DNA from: Ascarosepion bandense
Taxonomy: Eukaryota; Mollusca; Cephalopoda; Sepiida; Sepiidae
Assembly (NCBI GenBank): GCA_037127315.1
Contig: JBBBDQ010001294.1
Span: 1,151,001-1,215,000 of the forward strand
Direction: 5' to 3'
Length of the DNA stretch: 64,000 nucleotides
Below the pieces are notes generated by a model, which saw nothing but the letters and a program-made list of their open reading frames with translations, searched no databases and was not told the DNA's origin. Positions 31,190 through 41,115 of the stretch are shown one piece after another (within the stretch, counting starts at the first letter, position 1; the number at the start of each line of letters is the position of its first letter). The translations under genes were made by a program, and so were the position numbers.

Positions 31190-31437
31190 TTTGAAGACTA
31201 TTGCCTTCACTTACATACAAATACCCTTGGGAAAGGTATTAATCCATCTATTCCTTCCAGTTATGGGTTAAATAACAGGACAGATTGTGTTCTATAGCCT
31301 TGGTCAGCAACCAGTCTACCGCAGAAAGCAATGGCAACCTACTGCGGGATAATCTTCTGCCCAGTCAGTCATGTCTCTTTCGAGACATGATCGCCCAAGT
31401 GTGTATCACGTATAGCACTTAACTGACTGACTGATGA
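31190..31437 (+). mobile_element. SINE-A copy lacking its tRNA-like head
   Basis: The body (tcacttacatacaaataccc; agcaatggcaacctactgcg) and the terminal word cttaactgactgactgat match the fuller copies at 40.8 and 46.1 kb. Confidence 0.8.
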
Positions 31438-31446
31438 ATCATCATC

Positions 31447-31452
31447 AAGAAC

Positions 31453-31485
<33 letters not shown>

Positions 31486-31487
31486 TA
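31447..31487. repeat. (AAT)n microsatellite
   Basis: About eleven ATA/AAT trinucleotides. Confidence 0.9.
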
Positions 31488-31489
31488 TT

Positions 31490-32085
31490 TCTTCTTCTTT
31501 GTGTGCCATGTCGTTTTCACCTGGCTCTGTCTCTTGTTGCTCTCAATATTTTTCTTCTTAGTATCTCTCCCAAACCCTGCTCCATCATCCAATTGCTAAG
31601 GTCTATCAAGTATGTCTCATGCTGCTGTTTCCTCTTTTTTCTGTTCATCCTGTGAGTATTAAAATCTCCAGGTCCTCCTTCCTCATTACGTGTCCCAGGA
31701 ACCTCAACTGTCTCTTCTTGGTGTTAAGTATGAGTTTTCTTCTCGTTTGCATGCTTTTTAGCACCTCATAATTGCTCACATGCTCAGTCCATGCTATCCT
31801 CAGCATCCTTCTGTAGAACCACATTTCTGCTGTTTCAAGCCTCATCTTCATTCTTGATGAGATCGTCCAACATTCACTTCCATACAGAAGGAAAGATATC
31901 ACATAGCAATTCAGCCCTCTTTTCTTTGTTTCCAATGAGATTTTTCTGTCTCTCAGTATTCTGGTTAATTTTCTGAAATGCAAGCTAGACCATATCAATG
32001 CATCTTTAGATTTCAATGTCACACTTTCCATTCTCTGTCAGAATACTTCCCAGGTATTCTAGTTTAAAAGCCGCACTCTGGCCCA
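31490..32085 (-). mobile_element. RTE-like LINE C-terminal third, minus strand
   Basis: The 3' end at ~31500 (tatatttcttcttctttgtg on plus, the agaaga-type tail) leads up into the coding region. It is one of the cleaner copies. Confidence 0.8.
31645..32031 (-). pseudogene. RTE-like LINE post-RT region, 128 codons open
   Basis: Reads LTRILRDRKISLETKKRGLN, CYVISFLLYGSECWTISSRM, EMWFYRRMLRIAWTEHVSNY and FLGHVMRKEDLEILILTG. This is the region after the RT palm in RTE-like LINEs; its biochemical role is not known to me. The RT and endonuclease are missing. Confidence 0.8.
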
Positions 32086-32099
32086 AAGCTAAAAGGATA

Positions 32100-32699
32100 T
32101 CCGGTCTGATTAAAAATCAGCAATGATAATTTTGAAGAAATAACTTTAAATTCCTCAATTCAATCCATGGAACTTCAGAACATTACTTTAACTTGTTATA
32201 AGTCTAATTCTTACCAAAAGACCAATATTCCAATTCATGGTTCTTCAAATTACAAACACTGTGGAACTTCAAAACCTCATGTCGCAAAACCACTCAATTT
32301 AACTCTGATTCCTTGGCATTTGGAAGAAATAAAATCAATTTCCTCAAGGCGCAATGTTTAGCAGGGTATCTTAAACTGAATTTGAAACGAATTTGTTTTT
32401 AATTCACAAAGTTTTTATCTTACTTTAAAATGAATATAAATTAAAAACTTTTAAAATCATTAATTTCTTTTGTTATTTTACAATTTAAATTTTTAACTGT
32501 TCCCTCTACCCCTGGAAACAAATTCCACAATGCTGGATGTTCAAATACCAGATGAAGGGCAGATTTTCAATTCCAGGATCATCCTGATTCCCAAAAGGTA
32601 TAATATGTCTCTGTAGAGCAAGTGTGAATTTTAACTGTTCTATCCTCATCTGGACACAAATTCCAATGCTGGATGTTCAAGCACTTTATTTGGAGAGTT
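32100..32699. other. Unassigned sequence with a short direct duplication
   Basis: 32491-32550 and 32630-32690 share acaaattcca and caatgctggatgttcaa, an imperfect direct repeat ~139 bp apart. Nothing else recognised. Confidence 0.4.
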
Positions 32700-33128
32700 G
32701 ATAAAAATTTTGACACCTAATAACTCTTTATATCTTAGTGGCTTGTTTGGGTCTATCATCTGTCTTCTTAATTATTCTTCTTTTGTTCTTGCTCCTTAGT
32801 AATGTTTCTGTTTTATAATTCTTTCACATCCAGTAATCCCTTGTGTCTTAGGGGCTTTACTAACTTGCTTAGGGTTATCATTTGTCTCCCTGATTATTCT
32901 TCTATTGTTCTCACTTCTTAGTAATGTTTCTATTTTATAATTCTTTCACACCTAAAAATCTTTTGTGTCTTAGTGGCTTTTCTGCCTTGTTTGGGGTTAT
33001 TATCTGTCTTCCTGATTACTCTTCTAATGTTCTCACTCCTGAGTAATGTTTCAGTTTTCTAATTCTTTCATACCCAGTCATCCCTTGTGTCTTAGTGGCT
33101 TTACTGCCTTACTTGGGGTGAAACCCAT
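32700..33128 (+). repeat. 122-bp tandem array of the LINE-J-type 3' tail
   Basis: The word ttctttcac/ttctttca recurs at 32819, 32941 and 33063, a period of 122. Each unit ends like the LINE-J 3' end (tagtggctttactgcctt, ttggggt), and the last unit finishes with ggggtgaaaccc. A single diverged unit is at 49.7 kb. Confidence 0.85.
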
Positions 33129-33725
33129 TAAAACAAAGATGTCATAGCATTAATTCTGTTAATATAATTTTATTTTTTCAAATATCATACTTTTAATTCT
33201 GTAAATATTTCAGTATTTATTTAGTTATTATATTTAATCTGATGTCATTGCATTTATTTATTATCATATTTATATATCTAGTTAATATTATAAAATATAT
33301 TCAGATAATATTTTTTGTAATGTTCTATTTATTCAGTTAATGCTAAATTATTCCAAAATATGTAATCATTAAATATATTAATCATTAAAAACTGAAGAAT
33401 GATTTTCATACATTAAGTTCTTGGTATTGATTTTTGTCGAGTCAGAATGCTCAATCGTATAGTAATAACTGGTTAGTTTGTCTCACTTAAACATAACTTA
33501 TGTACTGAGGTTGATCCTTACAAAGATATTACTTTGTACAAAGCTAAGCTTAATAAATACAAATTAAAATCATCTTTGAACTGAACTATTTAACACTTAT
33601 ACCAGCTTTACTTGTACTACTCAATACTGATTCTCCCCATTTTAACAAATTAAGTATTTTCTTCTTTCACATTATAAAAGGCAGAGTCCAAATAGATCTT
33701 AAAACTACACCATTACTTCTTCTAT
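33129..33725. other. Unassigned AT-rich sequence
   Basis: Nothing recognised. Confidence 0.35.
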
Positions 33726-33737
33726 TTATATAAGTTG

Positions 33738-34128
33738 ATGTGGATGTAGAACCACATTTCGGCTGCTTCCAGTTTTGCTACGGATATCGTGGACTGAGCA
33801 TACAAGCAACGACGAAGTGTTAGAAAGAATGACAACAGAAAGGAAATTGATGCTGAGCATCAGGAAGAGACAACTGAAGTTCATGGGACATGCAATGAGA
33901 AAGGAGAGCCTGGAGAACCTGATACTGACTGGCCAGATAGAAGGAAGGAGAGACAGAGGAAGGCAGCGGATAACATATTTGCAGGGTCTGATCAGGTGGA
34001 TGACGGAACGGGGGTTGCCAGGAGCAACAGGAGCAAATATACTAAGAGCCACAAGGGATAGGGAGACGTGGAGATCCATGATCGCCTATGTCCTGAAGGG
34101 ACAGGGCACATAGAAGAAGAAGAAGAAG
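33738..34128 (+). mobile_element. RTE-like LINE 3' end with agaaga tail
   Basis: Starts in EMWFYRR-type text, continues open for 112 codons, and ends ggcacatagaag plus aagaagaag at ~34125. The purine trinucleotide tail is the 3' end shared by all copies here. Confidence 0.85.
33775..34113 (+). pseudogene. RTE-like LINE C-terminus, intact over 112 codons
   Basis: Reads MLRISWTEHTSNDEVLERMT, RKRQLKFMGHAMRKESLENL, GRQRITYLQGLIRWMTERGL, RATRDRETWRSMIAYVLKGQ and stops after GT, the natural C-terminus of the family. No frameshift is seen, and GC content is higher than in its surroundings. It is a recent 5'-truncated insertion; the ATG is internal to the ancestral protein. Confidence 0.85.
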
Positions 34129-34184
34129 ATGTGGATGTGCAGTGTTGAAGATTGTAACAGGCATGCCAAGTTCAAGTTCAAATT

Positions 34185-34445
34185 GAAGTCATTATATTTG
34201 CTTTCACACAAATACCCATGAAAGGCATGAACCTTCTTTTCCAGCTATGAGTTAATATCAAAGCAAGCTTGGCTCCATGGCCTTGGTTGTAAGCCTGCCT
34301 AGAAGAAACACAAAACTGGTCATTAAATTTGTTTTCACACTAACACCAATGGAAGGCATGAACCTCTTTCTCAAGCTATGAGTTAATATCAAGGCAGGCT
34401 GGGTTTCCTGGCCTAAGTTGGCAACCTGCCATGGAGAAACAAAAC
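34185..34445 (+). repeat. 131-bp direct duplication of SINE-A-related sequence
   Basis: 34190-34320 and 34321-34440 are imperfect copies (aaggcatgaacctc/tt; agctatgagttaatatcaa; ggcaggct). They resemble the middle of SINE-A (tattaatcc..., gttatgggttaaatagcagg) but are clearly diverged. Confidence 0.6.
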
Positions 34446-34600
34446 AATGAATTCAAGCCAGTTGTTTTTTCTATTTCCCATTCCTCTTCCATCCTTTTCA
34501 CTCCCCTTATCATTTCCTTTTAATTTCATCCCTTCTTTCCTACTTTTGACAATGTCAATGACTTAGCAAGTATATAAACATATTTTCATTTACATTATTT
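34446..34600. other. Unassigned sequence
   Basis: Pyrimidine-rich; nothing recognised. Confidence 0.3.
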
Positions 34601-34602
34601 AC

Positions 34603-34910
34603 ATTGTTCTGACCGTTGTTCTCGTCTTTATTGATGTTTCAGCCCTTGTAAATCCCAAGCTTCTTAGCTGATTGGAAAGATTGAACTGAAACTTTTATTT
34701 TAATCATTAAGGTAGATTGTTCTTGTTCCATGAGTCATGTCATTTCCAGATGTCTTACCATCCTTTAACTCACTTCTAGAAGTTTTTGTTCCCCGCTGCT
34801 GTAACCAGCCAGGTATTGAACTCAAGGATACATTGCCCAGTGGATAAAAGTGTTGACTTGACCCAAAGAGTTATGAGTTCAATACCTGGTTATGCTGCAG
34901 CAGTGGTGAT
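34603..34910 (-). mobile_element. SINE-R copy with palindromic tRNA-like end
   Basis: The minus strand has CTAAGA, stem AGC/GCT, then GAAAC (34636-34668), followed by the family tail (tcagaacaatgtaaat). At the other end, 34790-34905 is a near palindrome (ggtattgaactca against tgagttcaatacc), so a B-box-like sequence occurs on both strands. Confidence 0.55.
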
Positions 34911-35365
34911 ATATATATATATTTTTTTTTTTATAATCATCTCACCCCAAGCAAGGCAGAACTACCACTGATGCACAGGGGGTTACATAAGAGTAGAATG
35001 AAGAGAGGGAGAACAGGTCACAGTAGGTGTTGGAGAATGGGTAAGAGAAAGACTGAAGTTGAGCCACCAGGTCAGGATCGACTACATTGCAGATTCTTCT
35101 TAGGATCTTGTCAAGAAGCGCAAGGTGAACAGCAGGGCCCCCAATCAGATATGACAGCAGTATTCAATGCATGAGTGGATGGTAGATTTGTAAATGTGCG
35201 TGATGGATTCAGAAGAGAAGAATTTCCTGGTTGACACAGGGACCCAACCATTTTAGCAGTGGATTTAGCTATTAATTCAATGTAGCCGTTCCACTTTAGT
35301 TCAGATGAGGAGGTGCAGTGTATTGCTCTCAGAGAGAATAGTGTGATCCATGCTGATGGCAGGTA
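34911..35365 (-). mobile_element. LINE-J 3' part with internal deletion
   Basis: The tail (ttgcttggggtgagatgatt, minus) is next to a poly-T stretch at 34921. Sequence then jumps near 35050 from the 3' UTR to thumb-region text (matching 28390-28560 in the same orientation: tacattgcagattctt; gtggatggtagatttgta), so most of the C-terminal coding part is deleted. Confidence 0.75.
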
Positions 35366-35628
35366 GGAAAGATTGTCTATCCACATAGGGATCGCAGATT
35401 CAAATCTTGCTGAATGATGCACATTTTTATAATAAAAATTTATCATAAATAATAAGGCTGGTAGATATAAATATATAATACTGTTTAATTAAAAACAGAA
35501 AATCTACTTAAATACGAGTATCGATCAAAAATAATGTTCAAACAAATCATTTCAAATTGTAGATTGTTTATAACCAACTTTCATTAATCTTCATTAATTT
35601 CCATAATATATATATATATATATATATT
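35366..35628 (+). mobile_element. SINE-L copy, 5'-truncated
   Basis: Starts inside the T arm (gcagattcaaatcttgc, ancestral gcaggttcaaatcctgc) and continues through the common body to ttaatttccataa and a TA run. It is the third SINE-L locus in the window. Confidence 0.75.
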
Positions 35629-35639
35629 TGGTTTTTCAT

Positions 35640-35815
35640 TTTTCTCTCTACCTCTGAAGAAACTTTAATAAAAATGAAACTTGTTAGATTGCGATACATT
35701 TTCTATTTGTTATATATATATATATATATATATGATAGAATAAAAATAAAAAAATAGAGAATGTATCTTAATCTAACATGTTTCACTTTTATTAAAATAC
35801 AGAAAGATTGGTTAT
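35640..35815. repeat. Inverted pair with CTGAAGA...GAAAC motif
   Basis: 35660-35703 is the inverted complement of 35757-35803 with a few mismatches (gaaacttgttagatt against aatctaacatgtttc), separated by a TA tract. The left arm contains CTGAAGA at 35654-35660 and GAAAC at 35676-35680, similar to SINE-R and PLE-flanking motifs. Confidence 0.65.
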
Positions 35816-35831
35816 ATATATATATATATAA

Positions 35832-35867
<36 letters not shown>

Positions 35868-35871
<4 letters not shown>

Positions 35872-36195
35872 TTGGCCATTGTACGCTCTGGCCTTCTTCA
35901 GGTGATATATATTGGAAACTTGAACCATTGGGGTAGATTGTTCTAGTTCCATGTTTCATGCCTTTCCTGGATATCTTAATTTTCAGTTAATTCTCTTTAG
36001 TATTTTAACTTTCCAAGATTTTGTTCACCTCCACTGGTACTGAACTTGCAGCTGTTTAGGTCAAGCAACTTTTGGATTACATCAGCAAGCACTTTTATCC
36101 ACTGGACCATGTGTTCTTGTGAATATGACAATAAAGATGATGACAACGGTCTGAACAATGTAAATTATTAACAAATCCGGATACCAGGTGTTTAG
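35868..36195 (-). mobile_element. SINE-R copy
   Basis: Minus strand: CTGAAGA (rc of 35895-35901), stem GGCC (rc 35890-35893) with GGCC (rc 35874-35877), then AAAAC. The body contains the gaacaatctacccc word and a tRNA-like head near 36060-36110 (tggtccagtggataaaagtg). A plus-strand scrap of the family tail (aacggtctgaacaatgtaaa) is stuck on at 36145-36165. Confidence 0.6.
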
Positions 36196-36199
36196 GTTT

Positions 36200-37085
36200 T
36201 AATTCTAATGCTCTACCAAGGCAGGAGTGAAAATGTGCTTTTTCATACACAAGAGCTTTAAACTCAATACTCAGCAATCTTGCCTTGAGAAATCCGTATC
36301 AATGTGAATGCAAGTGTGTGAGTACAAATAATTTTATTATTAATTTCTGTTAAGAGAAAAAAATTAAAAAAGAATAAATGTCCAAAACCCACTTCACTAT
36401 CAAGACAGTTTTCGATGTCTTTTTCTCTCGAAAAATTTTCTGCTCTAATTTAACAATAGCCTTTTCCATAGAATTTTAAATCACTGAGGACAAAAGAAAA
36501 CCGATTTACACCCACAAAAGGGGACGTGGCTTAATTTTTATTTTTATTTGATTTTCAATTTTTCCTACATTTTCTCACTTCTATTTTTTTTTCTATGTCT
36601 ATTCACAGGGCACATGCATTAAAAGACGGCAATGAAGTTTTCATGCTTGGATCCTTGCAATTCATTGTTGTCTGCTTCTTCAAGAAATAAAAGAACATAA
36701 TAGAGGGAGGGAGATAAGGGAAGTAAGGAGTTTGGGGTAGGGATGATAACAAAAAGATGAAGTGGAGATTTGAAAATCAGGAGTGGGGGCCATGGTGGTT
36801 CTGCTGGTGTTGAAGTATGCACGATTCTTTGAAGAAGTCTTATCTTCATGAAACCAGTCATTGGCAACAGCGATTTTAACAACAATGGTGACAAGGATGC
36901 TCTCTCACGAACTGCATACATTAAGAAACTGTACCACCTTCTTTTTCTTTCCTACCTCACACCCACCTTTCTGCTAATCTAACTTTAACTGTGGTTTCTC
37001 TTTTTATAGTATTCAGTCTTTTGTTTTAATGTGGAAAACGATGAGGTTTCTCGCTACTTCAAATTCATTCAATTTGTTTTTGTTT
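36200..37085. other. Unassigned sequence
   Basis: No repeat recognised. A minus-strand frame of 100 codons at 36619-36921 has no known domain; composition is less AT-biased than its surroundings. It could be unique non-coding DNA. Confidence 0.35.
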
Positions 37086-38580
37086 TTAATAGCCTTAAAT
37101 GGAAAGAGAAAAGTGAAGAACAGGAAGGAAAGAAAAGTTAAAAAAGAAGCCAAAGTAAGTAATTATTGAAGAATGTAAGTAGAAAAATGAAGGAGATCAT
37201 TTAAGAATGAAAATGAAAGAGAGAAAATGCGAGAGAAGGAAAAAGAAAGGAGGGAAAATGTGAAGGAATGAAAGTGAAAAGGAAAAAGTGAGAGGGAAGG
37301 AAAGTGAAAGGAAGAAAATCTGTGGAAATGAAAATTAAATGGAGAAATGATAAGGGAACGAAAAAATGAAAACAAAAGAGAGAAAATGAGAGGGAGCAAG
37401 AGAGTCTCTAAAAGAAAGAAATAAAATAAGAGGGAAGGAAAATGAAAGGAAAATGAAAGGAAAATGAATGACAGAAAGAAAAAGGGAAGGAAAATGAAAA
37501 TATGAGAAAATGAGAGGGAAGAAAAACAAAAGTGAGAAAATGAGAGTGAAGAAAAATAAATGCAAGAAAATAAGAGGAAAGGAAAAAGAAAGTGAGAAAA
37601 AAGGGCAAAGGGAAATGAAAGTGAGAAGATGAGAGAGAAGGAAAATGAAAGTGGGAAAGTAAGGAGAAAGGAAAACAAAAGAAAGTGGGAAAGAAAACAA
37701 AAATGAGAGAAAATGAGTGGGAAGAAAAACAAAAGTGGAAAAATGAGTGGGAAGGAGAAAAAAAGGGAAAATAAGTGGGAAGGAAAATCCAAGGGAGAAA
37801 ATAAGAGCAAAGGAAAATGAACACAAAGAAATGAGAGGGAAAGAAAGCAAAAGTGAGAAAAGATGAGGGAAGGAAAATGAAAGTGAGAAAATGGGAGGGA
37901 AGGAAAACAAAAAATGGGTGTTAATGAGAGGGAAAGAAAATGAATAGCAAGAAAATGAGGAGGAGGGAAATAAAAAGAAAGAAAATGAGATGGAGAGAAA
38001 ATAAAAGGCAGAAAGTCAGCAGGAACGTAAACAGAATCAAGAAAATGACAGGGAAGAAAACAAAATCAAGAAAATGTGATGAAAGGAAAATGAAAAAGAA
38101 AGTGAGGGGAAAGGAAAACAAAGAGAGAAAATAAAAGAGATGAAAAATGATAAAGAAAACAAAAATGGGGGAAACTGAGACAGATTGAAAATGAAAATGA
38201 AAGAAAGTGAGAAGAAAGTAAAATGAAAAAGAGAAAGTGAGGGGAAAGGAAAACAAAGAGAGAAAATAAAAGAGATGAAAAATGATAAAGAAAACAAAAA
38301 TGGGGGAAACTGAGACAGATTGAAAATGAAAATGAAAGAAAGTGAGAAGAAAGTAAAATGAAAAAGAGAAAGTGAGGGGAAAGGAAAACAAAGAGAGAAA
38401 ATAAAAGAGATGAAAAATGATAAAGAAAACAAAAATGGGGGAAACTGAGACAGATTGAAAATGAAAATGAAAGAAAGTGAGAAGAAAGTAAAATGAATGC
38501 GAGAAAATTAGAGTAAAAAATGAAAGAGAGAAAATAACAGGGAAGAATAATGAAAACAAAAAATGAAAGTGAGAATAACT
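37086..38580. repeat. 1.5-kb polypurine tract
   Basis: Almost only A and G on the plus strand, with a ggaaaatgaaagtgagaaaa-type word repeating irregularly. Minus-strand frames of up to 228 codons (Phe/Ser/Leu) are composition artefacts. Confidence 0.9.
38087..38500. repeat. 135-bp tandem array, three near-identical copies
   Basis: gaaactgagacagattg occurs at 38171, 38306 and 38441, an exact 135-bp period. The copies are almost identical, so this part of the polypurine tract was amplified recently. Confidence 0.95.
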
Positions 38581-38623
38581 AGAAGTGTAAATTAATATAA
38601 ACAACATCTCATAAAGAGTAATT

Positions 38624-38654
<31 letters not shown>

Positions 38655-38659
38655 CATTT

Positions 38660-38830
38660 CCACTATTTATTGTAAAATATCACCTGAAGAAGAACAGTAT
38701 TATTCTGAAACATGAAAATTTTTCTGTTGTGGTATAAACCATTGTAATAACAAAATTATAATATTAAGCTCTATTTTGTATTGAACAACCTTCATAAAAG
38801 TAAATGCATGAATAGTGTTATTACTGATAT
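38660..38830 (+). repeat. PLE-flanking repeat, left inverted copy, with hammerhead-like motif
   Basis: CTGAAGA at 38684-38690, stem AGAA/TTCT (38691-38694, 38703-38706) and GAAAC at 38707-38711. The copy is the inverse of 40270-40445, and a third relative runs plus at 40.66-40.81 kb. PLEs are known to carry hammerhead motifs in their terminal repeats; this one lacks an obvious stem III. Confidence 0.55.
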
Positions 38831-38851
38831 AATAGTAGCATACTTATTCCA

Positions 38852-38856
<5 letters not shown>

Positions 38857-38900
<44 letters not shown>
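38857..38900. repeat. (TA)n microsatellite
   Basis: TA run. Confidence 0.9.
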
Positions 38901-38903
<3 letters not shown>

Positions 38904-39089
38904 AGATTGGAGCAAATTTTCATTGAGTTTGAACTTTTGTTCTCTTAGTTGAACTTGCATAAACCTATTTTACCTAAGAAGTTTTTACTTTGTAAAACAA
39001 TATTATTCGAATTATTTTGTGAGTATTCGTCTTTCTCTGTTGATCATGATTTTATTGCTTGGTATTGTGTCCACCTCAAGACTTTAAAG

Positions 39090-39790
39090 TCACTTAAAAC
39101 CAGGTGATATTTATATCACTAAGTTTGATAAATTCTCAGGGGTGGTTATTTTGAACAGTCAGGACTACATTGATAAAATGGAAGTCATCTCACCTGGTTC
39201 CTTGAAATTTCAGAAAATTGATCCTGCAAATTCCTGTGACAATAACAGAAGTGAAGTGGGATTATAGAGATAGTTACTTTCTGTATACAAGAGCAGCTTC
39301 ATTTCCAAGATGGTGTATAAATGTATTAGACCCATAGGATCCCAATGTCCATGTATGTATAATTTACCCAAAGTACACAAGGATAATGTGTCCCTTAGAC
39401 CTATTCTGTCTATATTTGTTTATTTTGGCTCCGTACAACATGAACTGGCTCAAAGATTCTTTGAATTGCTTCAACCAGTTCTTGATCAGTTTTCCACTTA
39501 TTTCAGTTTTCTAATTTCATTAAAGACTCAAATCTGTATTCTGAAAAGCTTATGGTGTCCTTTGATATTGCTGTTTTAGACATAAATGTCCCCCTTCAGA
39601 ACTGTTTACAAATCTCTACTAACACTCTTTATAGAGATCACTCAGGCCCTCCTTTTATTACAGAAGTCTATTTTTGGAGTTTATGCATACAGCAACAAAA
39701 TAGGATTAAATTTAGCATTAATAATACCATGTATGCCCAAGTTGATGGGGTGTGATGGAAGTCCATTATTAGCTAATATATTTGGATAAA
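39090..39790 (+). mobile_element. Penelope-like element reverse transcriptase relic
   Basis: Plus-strand pieces: TKFDKFSGVVILNSQDYIDKM (39118-39181); then from 39310 CIRPIGSQCPCMYNLPKVHK, DNVSLRPILS and SVQHELAQRFFELLQPVLDQ; then VSFDIAVLDINVPLQNC (VSFDVxSLFTNVPL expected); then NTLYRDHSGPPFITE, NNTMYAQVDGV and GSPLLANIF. This is the order of PLE RT motifs, including YxLPKxHK, the D-x-LFTNxP block with its catalytic Asp, and GSPLGPxxANIF. Frameshifts, stops and loss of the YADD end show it is dead. Inverted repeats flank the locus at 38.7 and 40.3 kb. Confidence 0.8.
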
Positions 39791-39838
39791 AACAAAAACT
39801 TTTTATCCTTCATTCATATATATCTATATATATATATA

Positions 39839-40230
39839 CACAGACTACCAACCATAATTATTAGGCAACCCTAGCATTTAAAAACAATAATTTATTTCAT
39901 ACTATTTTTTAGTATTTATTGCCAAGTAAATAATTGTAAATGAAAATCGAATGGTTCTTTTGTTAATATTGCACAATAACATATACATCAAATGAATTTA
40001 TAAATATTTAATAATTACCTATGTTGCAGTTTCATCAATGAAAGAATGAAAAAAATTTAGGGTGATTTGGACAAGTTCATCTTTGCTTCCTTGCCTTGTA
40101 AAATTTTGCAAAGTAATAATAACAAAAGAACCAATCTATTTTCATTTGGCAATAAATACTAAAAAAATAGTATGAAATACATCATTTCTTTTTAAAATTT
40201 GGAGTGGCCTAATAATTATGGCCTGTAGTG
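39839..40230. mobile_element. MITE with ~115-bp terminal inverted repeats
   Basis: The left end (cataattattaggcaac; catactattttttagtattt) is the inverted complement of the right end (aaatactaaaaaaatagtatg; ggcctaataattatgg). TA sequence flanks both ends. There is no coding capacity. TA flanks and ends suggest a Tc1/mariner-mobilised element inserted at the PLE 3' end. Confidence 0.75.
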
Positions 40231-40269
40231 TATATATATATATTACAAGAAAGTAAAAGATCAGGTAAA

Positions 40270-40445
40270 TTATAGCCCACTGTTCATGCATTTACTTTTA
40301 TAAAGTTTTTTCAATACAAAATAGAGGTTAATATAATAATTTTGTTATTACAATGGTTTATAAAAGCATGAAATCATACAAAAGAAATTTTATGTTTCAG
40401 TACAAAACTGTTTTACTTCAGATGATATTTTAAAATAAATAGTGA
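40270..40445 (-). repeat. PLE-flanking repeat, right inverted copy
   Basis: Reverse complement of 38660-38830 (aatacaaaatagaggttaat; attacaatggtttat). Minus strand: CTGAAGT (rc 40415-40421) and GAAAC (rc 40394-40398) with complementary AGTA/TACT between. Confidence 0.65.
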
Positions 40446-40654
40446 AAATGATTTATTTATAAAATATAAGGAATTTATGATTATTTAGAAAATTAGGTAG
40501 TGGTAGTTAGAGAATATGCTAGTAGGTGTGTCAATAATGTTCAATGAAAAATGAGAATTAGGTTGAACTATGAAGGTGAAGATTTGGGTCACAAAAGGCA
40601 ACATAGCCTGATGTCATGGCATATATATATTCAGAAATTATATTATTTCTGAAT

Positions 40655-40802
40655 AAATATTATTAGCTCTACTTTGTATTGAGCACTTTTTTAAGAATAG
40701 TGTTTCTTTGCATATGGAATATTATTCCATCCATACCTACCCTATACTTAGATAGATAGATAGATAGATAGATAGATACCATTATTGTTATAATAATAGC
40801 AT
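40655..40802 (+). repeat. Third copy of the PLE-flanking repeat, with (GATA)n
   Basis: Contains attagctctactttgtattg and the end ataatagcatactt as in 38.76-38.83 kb, with a (GATA)n run at 40749-40778 inserted. Confidence 0.65.
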
Positions 40803-41115
40803 ACTTCGTTGTGGTACAGTGGATATCAACTCAGAACGAGAAACCAGGGAGCCGAGTTCGAATTCCAGCTGAATCCATTGTATTCACTTACACACAAATA
40901 CCCTTCGGAAAGGTATTAATCCGTCTCTTCCTTCCAGTTATGGGTTAAATAGCAGGACAGATTGGATTCTATAGCCTTGGTTGGCAATCAGTCTACCACA
41001 GAAAGTAATGGCAACCTACTGCGGGATAATCTTCTGCCCAGTTAGTCATGTCTCTTTCGAGACATGATCGCCTAAGCATGTATCACGTATGGCACTTAAC
41101 TGACTGACTGATTGC
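40803..41115 (+). mobile_element. SINE-A, full-length copy
   Basis: A tRNA-like head (A box tggtacagtgg, B box gagttcgaattcc) is followed by the conserved body (ttcacttacacacaaatacc; aatggcaacctactgcggga; catgtctctttcgagacatg) and the end cttaactgactgactgat. Length is ~310 bp. An internal pol III promoter is inferred from the boxes. It is mobilised in trans by a LINE. Confidence 0.85.

Noticed and set aside
37163..38607. Minus-strand frames of 215, 191 and 228 codons
   Set aside because: Artefacts of the polypurine tract; the internal repeat is a 135-bp tandem array.
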